Source: VAZQ01 sp963827585
GTDB taxonomy: Bacteria; Pseudomonadota; Alphaproteobacteria; Rhizobiales; Xanthobacteraceae
NCBI GenBank assembly: GCA_963827585.1
Contig: CAWHCK010000013.1
Span: 62,001-126,000, forward strand
Length of the DNA: 64,000 nt
Direction of reading: 5' to 3'
The notes beneath the pieces are model-generated. The model searched no databases. It saw only the letters and a program-made list of their open reading frames with translations, and was not told the origin of the DNA. Of this stretch, positions 27,389 to 36,542 are shown one piece after another (the stretch's first letter is position 1; each line of letters begins with the position of its first letter). The position numbers were made by a program, and so were the translations under genes.

Positions 27389-28171
27389 GTGGGTTCGATG
27401 GGACAGATGACGGATCCAGCCATGTGGCTCAGCATGTTCGCGAGCGGCTGGAACGACATGGGACAGACCGCGTTTTGGGTCGCCCTGCTGAAGATCATCT
27501 GGATCAATATCCTGCTGTCCGGCGATAACGCGGTGGTCATCGCGATGGCCTGCCGCGGCCTTCCCCATCGCCAGCGGGTGTGGGGCATGATTTTGGGCGC
27601 GGGCGTCGCCGTCTTGCTGCGCATCGCCTTCACCGTCGTCGTTGCGTCGCTGATGTCGCTGCCCTGGCTCAAGGTCATCGGTGGGCTCGCGCTGTTCTAC
27701 ATCGCGGCCAAGCTTCTCGTCCCGGAGGATGAGGACAAGGACGAGGTCGAGGCGGTCGAGCATCTGTGGCGGGCCGTGCGGATCGTCGCCATTGCCGATA
27801 TCGTCATGAGCCTCGACAACGTGATCGCGATCGCCGCCGCCGCCCAGGGCAACGTAGCGCTCCTCGTGATCGGGCTCGCCATCAGCATTCCATTGATCGT
27901 GGCCGGGGCGGCGCTGGTCATGGCGCTGCTCGATCGCTATCCGATCCTGGTCTGGGCCGGCGCCGCGCTGCTGGGCTGGATCGTCGGCGAGGTCATCGTC
28001 ACCGATCCGGTGGTCCAGGGATACCTTGAACCTAGATTTGGCGCCCAGGCCTTCCACTACATCGAGCTGTCTGCCGCCTTTGTCGGCGCGCTTCTGGTTC
28101 TGGCCGTGGGTGGCTTGTGGCGTCGTTCGAAGCTGGCCGCGCATGCCGAAAAGGTGCGCGCGGCGGAGTAG
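27389..28171 (+). CDS. TerC/YjbE-family integral membrane protein
   Basis: TerC-family proteins are polytopic membrane proteins; relatives export manganese or support metalation of secreted proteins. About 260 residues and seven predicted helices, with the two acidic motifs of the family: NILLSGDNAVVIAMACRGLP and ADIVMSLDNVIAIAAAAQGN. A charged loop EDEDKDEVEAVEHLW separates the halves. Start is uncertain: the GTG at 27389 has agagg at 27376-27380; the ATG at 27398 and an upstream GTG at 27359 are alternatives. I looked for a manganese riboswitch upstream and saw none. Substrate cannot be read from sequence. Confidence 0.85.
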   Translation: MGSMGQMTDPAMWLSMFASGWNDMGQTAFWVALLKIIWINILLSGDNAVVIAMACRGLPHRQRVWGMILGAGVAVLLRIAFTVVVASLMSLPWLKVIGGLALFYIAAKLLVPEDEDKDEVEAVEHLWRAVRIVAIADIVMSLDNVIAIAAAAQGNVALLVIGLAISIPLIVAGAALVMALLDRYPILVWAGAALLGWIVGEVIVTDPVVQGYLEPRFGAQAFHYIELSAAFVGALLVLAVGGLWRRSKLAAHAEKVRAAE

Positions 28172-28280
28172 CAACGCAGCAGCAGCATTGAATGACCAGC
28201 GACCAGGGATCGCGACAAGGGATGTCCCGCCCGTCCGTTGACGCCTGAACCGGCGGTTTCAGATTGCGAGGAGACGGACG

Positions 28281-28484
28281 ATGCAGAAGGACACCGTCAA
28301 ATGGTTCAATCCAACTAAAGGCTACGGGTTCATCCGGCCTTCGAGCGGAGACAAGGACGTGTTCGTCCATATCTCGGCGGTAGAGCGCGCTGGCCTCACC
28401 ACGCTCAACGAAGGCCAGACTGTCGAGTACGAGCTCGTGACCAATCGCGGCAAGACATCGGCGGAGAATCTCAAGGTGTCCTGA
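28281..28484 (+). CDS. Cold-shock-domain protein
   Basis: Single cold-shock domain of 67 residues that binds single-stranded RNA/DNA and can melt mRNA structure. RNP1 KGYGFIRP (13-20) and RNP2 DVFVHIS (26-32) are intact; the N-terminal QKDTVKWFNPTKGYGFI is characteristic. It has its own terminator 45 bases after the stop and GGAG before the ATG. Whether it is cold-induced cannot be told from sequence. Confidence 0.96.
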   Translation: MQKDTVKWFNPTKGYGFIRPSSGDKDVFVHISAVERAGLTTLNEGQTVEYELVTNRGKTSAENLKVS

Positions 28485-28528
28485 CGTGACGGGAGGGCCG
28501 GTTCGCCGGCCAGCGAGTTTTCCCGTAG

Positions 28529-28557
28529 CCCCCGGCCCCGTGCCGGGGGTTGTTTTT
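28529..28557 (+). terminator. Rho-independent terminator after cold-shock gene
   Basis: Stem agcccccggc / gccgggggtt with loop cccgt, followed by gttttt. Belongs to the cold-shock gene ending at 28484. Confidence 0.85.
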
Positions 28558-28577
28558 GAGACGGCGGGCCGACTTCA

Positions 28578-29309
28578 TCACGCTGCCGCCTTGATGCCAG
28601 CGATTTCTCCAAGCCCGGGATAGAAGCGTGCGGTCATCCGTCCCACGTAGCGTTTGAGATTGTCATGACGCTCGGCGGCCGCGCGGATGGGCGTGTCGAA
28701 AACCGGGCACAGCGCGCCGGCAACGAAAGCGAACATCGTCGCATCGACGCCGGTCGGCTCGGCGCCCATGACGAAAGGCTTGTCCCCGAGGTAGTCCGCG
28801 ATGGCGTCGATCGAGCGGGTCGCGATCGCGACGATCTCGGCGGCCGAGTGGCGGCCCATGCCGTGAGCGCGCAGTGCCTTGCGAATCTGGCGCCGAATCA
28901 TTGCGATCACGATCGGCCGCAGCGGCGCCGGGATCTTGGCAAAGAATGCCACCGCGCCCTTGTAGAAGTTGGCATCATCATTCCATCTGGAATCGAGCAG
29001 GGTCCAATACAGATTGTCCTCCACCATCTTCTCGAGCGCCCACGCAATCGAGCGCTGTTCGGCGTCCAGTCCGCGGTCGAAATCGAAGTCGTATTTTCTC
29101 TCGATGTGCCAGCGAATGAAGGTCGAATCGGCGACCGTTTCGCCGTCATCATCGATATAGGGCAGCTTGCCCTTGGGCGCCTTGCCGAGCCCGTCGGTCG
29201 TGATGCGATAGGCGCGGCCGCACATCTTTAGCAGCGTTTCCACCTTCAGCACGAAGGGGCTGGGATCGGGAAGCCCGAAGGCGGGACCAAAAGCGTAGAG
29301 CGTAATCAT
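28578..29309 (-). CDS. Glutathione S-transferase family protein (Tom37/metaxin-like)
   Basis: Cytosolic thioredoxin-fold plus alpha-helical domain. 243 residues; N-terminal LYAFGPAFGLPDPSPFVLKVETLLKMCG replaces the usual CPYC-type site with a PDPSPF motif, followed by GKAPKGKLPYIDDDGETVADSTFI. The C-terminal helical part contains DYLGDKPFVMGAEPTGVDATMFAF. This is the subgroup related to metaxin and failed-axon-connections proteins; catalytic activity is not assured. The ATG at 29309 is preferred over 29315 because GGGGAG abuts the latter. Confidence 0.82.
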   Translation of the reverse strand: MITLYAFGPAFGLPDPSPFVLKVETLLKMCGRAYRITTDGLGKAPKGKLPYIDDDGETVADSTFIRWHIERKYDFDFDRGLDAEQRSIAWALEKMVEDNLYWTLLDSRWNDDANFYKGAVAFFAKIPAPLRPIVIAMIRRQIRKALRAHGMGRHSAAEIVAIATRSIDAIADYLGDKPFVMGAEPTGVDATMFAFVAGALCPVFDTPIRAAAERHDNLKRYVGRMTARFYPGLGEIAGIKAAA

Positions 29310-29369
29310 TGTCATCTCCCCGGCTGCGGTTCTCGGCAGTCCTTAGAGCGAAGGCGTGGATCGAAGAAT

Positions 29370-30023
29370 TCAAATCTCTGGCACGACCAATGCGCCCGCA
29401 GCCGAAGCGGCGCCGTCGATCAGGCAGCGGCCTCCCACGATCGTGACACGCCCTGCAGCGAGGAGGGCGAGCGCCACGGGATAGACGCGATGCTCGGCCG
29501 CCAGGACCCGGGCGGCAAGCGCTTCGATGCCGTCGTGGTCGCCGACGGGCACCGCCGCCTGCGCAAGGATCGGGCCGGCATCGGTTTCCGGGACGACGAA
29601 GTGAACCGTCGCGCCGGAAATCTTCACGCCTGCCCGCAGGGCCTGCCCGTGCGGATCGAGGCCCGGGAACGAGGGTAGGAGCGCGGGATGGATGTTGAGC
29701 ATGCGGCCCTGCCAATGCAGCACGAAATCCGGCGTGAACAACCGCATGAAGCCGGCGAGACAGACGAGTTCCACGCGATGCTCGTCGAGTCTGCCTTGGA
29801 GTGCGCGCTCGAAGGCGGCGCGATCCTTGCCGTGAGGGCGGTGGTCGACCACGACGGTCGGAATACCCTGCGTTTCCGCGCGAGCCAGCCCCGCGGCGTC
29901 CGGCCGGTTCGACACCACGAGCACGATTTCGGCCGGATAGGCGCGGTCCTTCGCCGCCTCGATCAGCGCCGTCATGTTGGAGCCGCGCCCGGAAATCAGA
30001 ACGGCGACGCGTTTCCTGGGCAT
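29370..30023 (-). CDS. purN: Phosphoribosylglycinamide formyltransferase
   Basis: Third step of de novo purine synthesis: formylates GAR using 10-formyl-tetrahydrofolate. 217 residues from the ATG at 30023: RVAVLISGRGSNMTALIEA, GFMRLFTPDFV, the catalytic NIHPALLPSFPGLDPHGQAL (Asn and His) and HFVVPETDAGPILAQ (Asp). The open frame extends far upstream but this start matches the family. It normally follows purM with a few bases between; here only a 19-codon stub of purM is present in front, ending four bases before the purN ATG. Confidence 0.95.
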   Translation of the reverse strand: MPRKRVAVLISGRGSNMTALIEAAKDRAYPAEIVLVVSNRPDAAGLARAETQGIPTVVVDHRPHGKDRAAFERALQGRLDEHRVELVCLAGFMRLFTPDFVLHWQGRMLNIHPALLPSFPGLDPHGQALRAGVKISGATVHFVVPETDAGPILAQAAVPVGDHDGIEALAARVLAAEHRVYPVALALLAAGRVTIVGGRCLIDGAASAAGALVVPEI

Positions 30024-30027
30024 GCGC

Positions 30028-30087
30028 TCACCAGGTGAGGTCAAGGCGTCCCGCTTCGATATCCACGCCGGCCTCGGCATATGCCAT
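30028..30087 (-). pseudogene. purM: purM remnant: N-terminal codons joined to a short tail
   Basis: The frame reads MAYAEAGVDIEAGRLDLTW and stops at 30028. The first part (YAEAGVDIEAG) is the conserved N-terminus of phosphoribosylformylglycinamidine cyclo-ligase (PurM), preceded by AAGGG as a ribosome-binding site; the last residues RLDLTW and the stop, four bases before purN, look like a PurM C-terminus. About 1 kb of coding sequence is therefore missing between two short ends. That the tail is PurM-derived is my inference; the N-terminus is clear. It could be a real deletion, with purM elsewhere, or an assembly collapse. Confidence 0.6.
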
Positions 30088-30252
30088 GGCGTACCCTTCG
30101 CTGCTCGCGCGCTTCGGTACTTGGGAATCCGCGACTGTGCAATGGCTTGATCGAGGCTATACTGGCGGTCGCATGGCCGCGTATGCCGGCCGCCGAGCTC
30201 GCGCCTATCCGAGATCGGCGACGGCGAAGCGGGGCCGAGCCGGGGCGCCGAC

Positions 30253-30798
30253 TTGAGTATTCCGAATCTGATTACGCTTGGCCGCATCCTGTTGGTGCCG
30301 GTCGTGGTCTGGGCGATCACCGCGGGCCAGATGCAGATCGCCTTTGCCCTGTTCCTCGCTGCCGGCATCAGCGACGCGGTCGACGGCTTCCTGGCCAAGC
30401 GGTTCGGCATGGCAACCGAGCTCGGCGCCTATCTCGACCCGCTCGCGGACAAGGCCATGATGGTGTCGATCTACGTTGCGCTCGGAATCACGGATGCCAT
30501 TCCGCGTTGGCTCGTTATCCTGGTGGTCTCGCGCGACATCATGATCGTGAGCGCGGTGATCTTGTCGTGGCTGGTGGACAAGCCCATGCCGCTCAAACCA
30601 CTTTTCGTCTCCAAGCTCAACACCGTCGCGCAGATTGCGCTCGCATGCGTCGTCATGGCTGCGCTTGGATTTGACTTCAACGCGGACATGGCCGTGACGA
30701 TGCTGACCGCCTTGGTCGCCGCCTTGACCTTGCTTTCCGTGTCCTTCTATGTCGCCGAGTGGGTGCGCCACATGAACGCGGCAGACATGGGCTCCTGA
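30253..30798 (+). CDS. pgsA: CDP-alcohol phosphatidyltransferase (PgsA-like)
   Basis: Membrane enzyme of phospholipid head-group synthesis, probably making phosphatidylglycerol phosphate from CDP-diacylglycerol. 181 residues, about five helices, with the complete family motif D-G-x2-A-(K)R-x8-G-x3-D-x3-D in DAVDGFLAKRFGMATELGAY followed by LDPLADK. The N-terminal IPNLITLGRILLVPVVVWAI is typical of PgsA and of cardiolipin synthases of the same family, so the exact product is not certain. The start appears to be TTG at 30253, with no strong Shine-Dalgarno. It begins the pgsA-perM-hdaA-ppk-ppx run. Confidence 0.85.
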   Translation: MSIPNLITLGRILLVPVVVWAITAGQMQIAFALFLAAGISDAVDGFLAKRFGMATELGAYLDPLADKAMMVSIYVALGITDAIPRWLVILVVSRDIMIVSAVILSWLVDKPMPLKPLFVSKLNTVAQIALACVVMAALGFDFNADMAVTMLTALVAALTLLSVSFYVAEWVRHMNAADMGS

Positions 30799-30843
30799 CG
30801 CGCGGGCTGCCGCTCGGTCAAGGCCGCTGCAAGGGGTGATCCG

Positions 30844-31903
30844 ATGGTCGACGGGCGCCATCTTACATTCTGGCTCGCGACGTTTCTGGTGGTCGCGGCG
30901 TCGCTGTGGTTGCTGCACGAGATTCTGCTCCCGTTCGTGGCCGGCATTGCGCTCGCTTATGTGCTTGCGCCGCTTGCCGACCGGATGGAACGCCTCGGCA
31001 TGAACCGCACCCTGGCGACGCTGCTGATCGTCAGCCTGTTCGTCGTGATCTCTGATCGCGCTGACGCTGCTGCTCGTTCCGCTGTTGCTGCAGCAGGGGG
31101 TGGCGTTGATCTCCAACATTCCGGGCTACGTCAAGCGCGTGAAGGAGCTCGTTGTCGATCCGAACTTCCCGTGGCTCAACTGGCTCGGCTCGGGCGATCC
31201 GAACAAGGCGGTTTCCGACCTCGTCGGCCAAGTGGCGACGTGGCTCTTGGGCTTCGCGTATTCGCTGTGGACCGGCGGGAAAGCCCTGGTGTCCTTCGCC
31301 TCGGTGCTGATCGTAATGCCGGTTGTGACCTTTTATCTCGTCCGCGACTGGCACTCGATGATCGAGAAGGTGGATGGCTGGGTGCCGGTGCGCCAGCGCG
31401 ACACCGTGCGCCGGCTCGCGCGCGAGATCGATGCGGCGATCGGCGGTTTTCTGCGCGGACAGCTCGGCGTGTGCCTGGTGCTCGGCTGTTACTACGCAAT
31501 TGCGTTGATGCTCGTGGGACTGGATTTTGCGCTGCTCATCGGTCTCGCCGCCGGCGTGATCACTTTCGTGCCTTACATCGGCTCGATGACCGGACTGATG
31601 ATCGCGACGAGCGTGGCGATCGCGCAATTCTGGCCGGACTGGAAACGGGTCACGGTCGTCATCGCCATTTTCTTGATCGGTCAGGTCGTCGAGGGCAACA
31701 TCATCACTCCCAAATTCGTGGGCAAGCGCGTCGGACTGCATCCGGTCTGGATGATCTTCGCCATGTTCGCCTTCGGCTATCTGTTCGGCTTCGTCGGTCT
31801 GCTGCTGGCGGTGCCGCTCGCAGCCGCGATCGCGGTGCTGTTGCGCTTCGCGCTGCGCCAATATTTCGCGAGCCCGTTCTATTCCGGGGGAAAGCCGACC
31901 TGA
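30844..31903 (+). CDS. AI-2E/PerM family transporter, frameshifted once
   Basis: Polytopic membrane protein of the family that includes AI-2 exporters and sodium/proton antiporters. The N-terminus (MVDGRHLTFWLATFLVVAAS, PFVAGIALAYVLAPLADRME) and the rest (WVPVRQRDTVRRLAREIDAA, GVITFVPYIGSMTGLMIATS, IGQVVEGNIITPKFVGKRVG, LLLAVPLAAAIAVLLRF) are in different frames. The break is near 31051, where one extra T separates FVVI from LIALTLLLVPLLLQQ. Corrected, the protein is about 352 residues. As sequenced, the first frame runs on into hdaA, giving an artefactual fusion. The stop overlaps the hdaA start (TGATG). Confidence 0.88.
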
Positions 31904-32568
31904 TGGCGCCGGGCCCGCGTCAACTCGCACTTGCGCTCGACCATCCGGAAAGCCTTGCGCGCGAGGATTTCTTGAGCGGGCCGTCGAACATGGCTGCGCT
32001 TGCGCTCGTCGACATGTGGCCCGCCTGGCCCCATCGGGCGGTCATGCTCACGGGCCCGGAAGGCTCCGGCAAGAGCCACCTCGCCGCCATTTGGGCGCAG
32101 GCGGCGGGCGCAAGGCTGGTGGCGGCGCAAATGCTGGAGGAGGCCGCGGTGCCCGCGGCGCTTGCCACCGGCGCGCTGGTCGTCGAGGATGTTGCCGCCG
32201 ACGCATTCGACGAGCGGGCGCTCTTTCACCTTCTCAATCTCGCCCGCCAGGATGACGCGTTCGTGCTGCTCACGGCGCGCACCGCCGCGCTGCCATGCGC
32301 GCTCCGCGATCTCGGGTCCCGGCTCAGGGCGCTGCCCGTCGTTGCCATGGCGCCACCCGACGACGCGCTGTTGCGCGCAGTACTGGTGAAGCTCTTCCGC
32401 GACCGGCAGCTCGCTGTCGACGAAAGTCTGATCGGCTACGTGGCGCTGCGGATCGAGCGCTCGTTTGCGGCCGCGCGGGCGGTGGTGGGCCGCCTCGATG
32501 AGGAGGCAATGCACCGCAAACGGCCGTTAACCCGCGCATTTGCCGCGGAAATTCTGCGCGGCGGTTGA
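31903..32568 (+). CDS. hdaA: DnaA-related regulatory inactivator HdaA
   Basis: HdaA stimulates hydrolysis of DnaA-bound ATP after initiation, limiting replication to once per cycle. 221 residues: a clamp-binding-type N-terminus RQLALALDHPES (QLALAL), a DnaA-like AAA region with Walker A GPEGSGKSH, the strand ALVVEDVAADAFDE in the Walker B position, AARTAALPC-type sensor region (TARTAALPCALRDLGSRLRA) and the C-terminal lid helix. It lacks the DNA-binding domain of DnaA. Conserved position between perM and ppk in Hyphomicrobiales supports the call. Confidence 0.9.
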   Translation: MAPGPRQLALALDHPESLAREDFLSGPSNMAALALVDMWPAWPHRAVMLTGPEGSGKSHLAAIWAQAAGARLVAAQMLEEAAVPAALATGALVVEDVAADAFDERALFHLLNLARQDDAFVLLTARTAALPCALRDLGSRLRALPVVAMAPPDDALLRAVLVKLFRDRQLAVDESLIGYVALRIERSFAAARAVVGRLDEEAMHRKRPLTRAFAAEILRGG

Positions 32569-32720
32569 GCTTGACGGCCGCGGGGGGTAGCGCCTTATGT
32601 CATGAGGTGGACACCAATGGCGGCGATGTTGCACCCCATTTCAGAAGCACCCGGCCATGGCTGATCGAAACCAAACCGTTGTTATACAAGAAGAAACCGC
32701 GGCGGACCCAGCTGCCGACC

Positions 32721-34877
32721 ATGCTCGAATCGGCGTCGCTGGCGGATCTGGCCGGGAGCCCGGAGCGCTTCATCAATCGAGAGTTGTCATGGCTGCAGTT
32801 CAATCGGCGGGTGCTCGAAGAAGCGGCGAACGACGCCCATCCGGTCCTCGAGCGCGTTCGGTTCCTCTCGATTTCCGCCAACAATCTCGACGAGTTCTTC
32901 ATGGTCCGCGTCGCCGGCCTCAAGGGTCAGCTGCGTGCCGGTATCGCGACCAAGAGCCCGGATGGGCTCACGCCGGCGGAACAACTCGCCCGCATCACCG
33001 AGGCCGTGGGCGTGCTGGCAAGCGATCAGCAGAAGCGTTGGCGCGAGCTCCGGCAGATGTTGGCCGAGCGAGGCATGGTGCTGGTCGACGGTCCGGAGGT
33101 GACCAAGAAAGAGAAGGTCTGGCTTGAGGATCACTTTCTCCGGCAGATTTTTCCGTTGCTGACCCCGCTCGCCATCGATCCCGCCCATCCATTCCCGTTC
33201 ATTCCCAATCTCGGTTTCACAATCGCGCTTCACCTCGCGCGCGCGAGCGATGGCAAGGCGATGAATGCGCTCATCCGCATTCCGAACAAGATCGATCGCT
33301 TCATCCGCCTGCCGAGCGCCGACGGAGCGCCGGTCGCGCGAGCGATCACGCTCGAACAGGCCATCGGGCTGTTCATTGCCCGCCTGTTCCCGGGCTACAT
33401 GGTGAAAGGCCAGGGCGCATTCCGCGTCATCCGCGACTCCGAAATCGAGATCGAGGAAGAGGCCGAAGACCTCGTGCGCGAGTTCGAGACGGTCCTCAAG
33501 CGCCGACGGCGCGGATCGGTCATCCGCCTCGAGCTCGAGGCGGCCATGCCGGTGGAGCTGCGTCGATTCGTGCAGCGGGCCCTGGCGTGCGCCGACGACG
33601 AGGTGTTCCTGGTCGATGGCGTGCTGGCGCTCAACGAGCTGTCGCAGCTCATGAGCCTGGATCGGCCGGACCTGGAATTCGTGCCCTACAACCCGCGCTA
33701 TCCCGAGCGCATTCGCGATCATGCGGGCGACTGCTTCGCGGCCATCCGGCAGAAGGACCTCGTTATCCACCATCCTTACGAGTCGTTCGACGTGGTGGTG
33801 CAATTCCTGCAGCAGGCCGCGCGCGATCCCGACGTCGTCGCCGTCAAGCAGACGCTCTACCGTACCTCGGCCGAGTCGCCGATCGTGCGCGCGCTGGTCG
33901 AGGCGGCGGAAGCCGGAAAAACGGTCACCGCCCTGATCGAGCTCAAGGCCCGTTTCGACGAAGAGGCCAATATCCGCTGGTCGCGCGCGCTCGAGCGCGC
34001 CGGCGCGCAGGTGGTGTACGGCTTCATCGAGCTCAAGACTCACGCCAAGCTGTCGATGGTGGTGCGGCGGGAAGGTGGCGCGCTGGCGTCCTACATCCAT
34101 GTCGGGACCGGCAATTATCATCCGGTCACGGCCCGCATCTACACCGATCTCTCGTTCTTCACCTCCGATCCCGGCATCGCGCGCGACGTCGCGCGTATCT
34201 TCAATTATGTGACCGGCTACGCCGAGCCGGCGGAGCTCGAACGCATGGCGGTTTCGCCGCTCACGTTGCGGGACCGCATCTGCGAGCACATCGAGCAGGA
34301 GATCGCCCATGCCAGGAGCGGCCGCCCGGCGGCGATCTGGATGAAGGACAATGCGCTCGTCGATCCTGAAATCATCGACATGCTCTACGAAGCCTCGCGC
34401 GCCGGCGTTTCCGTCGACCTCGTGGTGCGCGGCATCTGTTGTCTGCGGCCCGGTTTGCCGGGGCTGTCCGAAAACATCCGTGTGAAGTCGATCGTCGGTC
34501 GCTTCCTCGAGCATAGCCGTATCTATTGCTTCGGTGCCGGTCACGGACTGCCGCACCCCAAGGCCGCGGTCTACATCTCCTCCGCCGACATGATGCCGCG
34601 CAATCTCGACCGCCGCGTCGAGGTCTTGTGCCCGATTCTCAATCCTACGGTGCACGAGCAAGTGCTCGATCAGATCATGGTGGCGAATTTCAAGGACAAT
34701 GAGCAAAGCTGGAAATTACTACCCGACGGCACGTCGAATCGCCTAAAAGCGGGCGAGGGTGAAGAACCCTTCAACGCTCATAAATACTTTATGACCAATC
34801 CGAGTCTGTCGGGCCGTGGCAAATCGCTCAAGGAATCGTCCCCGCGTAGCCTTATACGCCGTCTCGAACGCCCGTAA
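32721..34877 (+). CDS. ppk: Polyphosphate kinase 1
   Basis: Polymerises the terminal phosphate of ATP into polyphosphate, reversibly. 718 residues from MLESASLADLAGSPERFINR, with ELSWLQFNRRVLEEA, ISANNLDEFFMVRVAGL, VKQTLYRTSAESPIV, the autophosphorylated-histidine region ELKTHAKLSMVVRREG and HVGTGNYHPVTARIYTD, and the second HKD-like block HPKAAVYISSADMMPRNLDR. The open frame extends upstream to 32565 without similarity. Its 3' end lies 17 bases before ppx, its functional opposite; co-transcription is likely. Confidence 0.95.
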   Translation: MLESASLADLAGSPERFINRELSWLQFNRRVLEEAANDAHPVLERVRFLSISANNLDEFFMVRVAGLKGQLRAGIATKSPDGLTPAEQLARITEAVGVLASDQQKRWRELRQMLAERGMVLVDGPEVTKKEKVWLEDHFLRQIFPLLTPLAIDPAHPFPFIPNLGFTIALHLARASDGKAMNALIRIPNKIDRFIRLPSADGAPVARAITLEQAIGLFIARLFPGYMVKGQGAFRVIRDSEIEIEEEAEDLVREFETVLKRRRRGSVIRLELEAAMPVELRRFVQRALACADDEVFLVDGVLALNELSQLMSLDRPDLEFVPYNPRYPERIRDHAGDCFAAIRQKDLVIHHPYESFDVVVQFLQQAARDPDVVAVKQTLYRTSAESPIVRALVEAAEAGKTVTALIELKARFDEEANIRWSRALERAGAQVVYGFIELKTHAKLSMVVRREGGALASYIHVGTGNYHPVTARIYTDLSFFTSDPGIARDVARIFNYVTGYAEPAELERMAVSPLTLRDRICEHIEQEIAHARSGRPAAIWMKDNALVDPEIIDMLYEASRAGVSVDLVVRGICCLRPGLPGLSENIRVKSIVGRFLEHSRIYCFGAGHGLPHPKAAVYISSADMMPRNLDRRVEVLCPILNPTVHEQVLDQIMVANFKDNEQSWKLLPDGTSNRLKAGEGEEPFNAHKYFMTNPSLSGRGKSLKESSPRSLIRRLERP

Positions 34878-34893
34878 GCGGCGGCGTCCCGCC

Positions 34894-36399
34894 ATGACTA
34901 TCGCGCAAGGTCGTCTCGATTACGGGCCGCCGGTTGCGGTCATCGATATCGGGTCGAACTCGGTGCGGCTCGTGGTCTACGAAGGTCTCACGCGCAGCCC
35001 GACCCCGATCTTCAACGAGAAGGTGCTCGCCGGGCTCGGTCGTGAGGTGCAGACGACCGGCCTGTTGGCTGCCGACGCGGTCGAGAAGGCGTTCGCGGCG
35101 CTGCGGCGCTTCCGCGCGTTGTGCGACCGCATGGACGTGGCGCAGTTGTGCGCGATCGCCACTGCCGCGTGCCGAGACGCCAAGAACGGCAAGGCGTTCG
35201 TTGCCGAAGCCGAGGCCATCTGCGGCACCAGGATCGATGTTCTTTCCGGCCGGCGCGAGGCCGAATTGTCGGCGCTCGGGGTGGTGTCCGGCTTCCACAA
35301 GCCCGACGGCGTCGTCGGCGACCTCGGCGGCGGTTCGCTCGAGCTGACCGACGTCCAGGGGCAACGAATCAAGTCCGGCTTGACGCTTCCGCTGGGCGGG
35401 CTCGCGCTGCAGGACCTTTCGTCGAAGTCGCTCAGGAAGGCGGAAAAGATCGTCCGGGCGACGCTCGAAGGGGCCCGCCTGCTCGAAGGCGGCAAAGGCC
35501 GCGCCCTCTATGCCATCGGCGGCACCTGGCGTGCGCTCGCAAGGCTGCACATGTGGCAGACCGGCTATCCGCTTCACGTCATGCACGGCTATGTCATGCC
35601 GGCGAGGGAGGCGTTCGACTTCTCCAGTCTCGTCCACCGGATCGATCCCGAAATGCTCTCGCAAATCGAGGTCGTCACCGATGCGCGGCGGCCGCTGCTG
35701 GCCTATGCCGCGCTGGTGCTGGAGAACCTGGTGCGCATTGCGCGGCCGAAGGAGGTCGTGGTCTCTGCCCTCGGGGTACGCGAGGGCCTGCTTTATTCGA
35801 TGCTCGATGCCAAGGAGCGCGAAAAGGATCCGCTGATCGCGGCCGCCAGCGAGCTCAATGTGCTGCGCTCGCGCTCGCCCGCCCACGGCGAGGAACTGAC
35901 CCAATGGACCGACCGCTTCATGGCGTCTGCCGGGCTCGATGAGACTGTGGACGAACGGCGGCTGCGCCACGCCGCTTGCCTCCTGGCCGACATCGGCTGG
36001 CGGGCCCATCCCGACTACCGCGGCGAGCAGTCGCTCAACATCATCGCCAACGCCGCCTTCGTCGCCGTCGATCACCCCGGGCGCACCTTCATCTCGCTCG
36101 CCGTGTTCTTCCGTCATGTCGGGCTTGTGGACGAGGAGCTTTCGCCGCGCCTGCGCGAACTCGCCTCGACGCGCGTGCTCGACCGCGCTCGTGTGCTCGG
36201 TGCGGCGCTGCGTGTCGCCTATCTCGTTTCGGCGTCGACCACCGGCGTGCTGCCGAAGATACCGATGGTGGTCGAGCGCGGCCGCCTGGTGCTACGCTTC
36301 GAGAACGGCTTCAAGGCGCTCGCGGGGGAGCGCGTGTTCGTGCGGCTGCGGCAGCTTGCGCGCTTGATCGGCCGTGAGCCGGTGATGGAGTCGGCGTGA
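34894..36399 (+). CDS. ppx: Exopolyphosphatase / pppGpp phosphohydrolase family
   Basis: Ppx/GppA-family phosphatase that removes terminal phosphates from polyphosphate or converts pppGpp to ppGpp. 501 residues: phosphate-1 motif VAVIDIGSNSVRLVVYEG, FAALRRFRALCDRMDVAQLC, IDVLSGRREAELSALGVVSG, phosphate-2 motif DLGGGSLEL and a C-terminal HD-type helical region (HAACLLADIGWRAHPDYRGE). The ATG at 34894 is the family start; the frame opens earlier within the ppk 3' end. Pairing with ppk argues for the polyphosphate role. Confidence 0.93.
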   Translation: MTIAQGRLDYGPPVAVIDIGSNSVRLVVYEGLTRSPTPIFNEKVLAGLGREVQTTGLLAADAVEKAFAALRRFRALCDRMDVAQLCAIATAACRDAKNGKAFVAEAEAICGTRIDVLSGRREAELSALGVVSGFHKPDGVVGDLGGGSLELTDVQGQRIKSGLTLPLGGLALQDLSSKSLRKAEKIVRATLEGARLLEGGKGRALYAIGGTWRALARLHMWQTGYPLHVMHGYVMPAREAFDFSSLVHRIDPEMLSQIEVVTDARRPLLAYAALVLENLVRIARPKEVVVSALGVREGLLYSMLDAKEREKDPLIAAASELNVLRSRSPAHGEELTQWTDRFMASAGLDETVDERRLRHAACLLADIGWRAHPDYRGEQSLNIIANAAFVAVDHPGRTFISLAVFFRHVGLVDEELSPRLRELASTRVLDRARVLGAALRVAYLVSASTTGVLPKIPMVVERGRLVLRFENGFKALAGERVFVRLRQLARLIGREPVMESA

Positions 36400-36542
36400 G
36401 GCGAAGCGCTTTCCGCTAAGATCGGCGCCGCTCCATCATGCGTGGCCGCGTCGCGCGCATCCACGTCTCGGTTCCCTACGAAAGGAAACGACGTAGTGCC
36501 GCGGCGTACACGGCTGGGACGGAAAAGCTCCAGGAGGTTGCC

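Noticed and set aside
30844..32568. Apparent 574-residue fusion of a PerM N-terminus to HdaA
   Set aside because: It arises from the one-base insertion near 31051, which shifts the perM frame into that of hdaA. The intervening residues are Arg/Ala-rich nonsense and the true PerM C-terminus is present in the adjacent frame with a TGATG overlap to hdaA.
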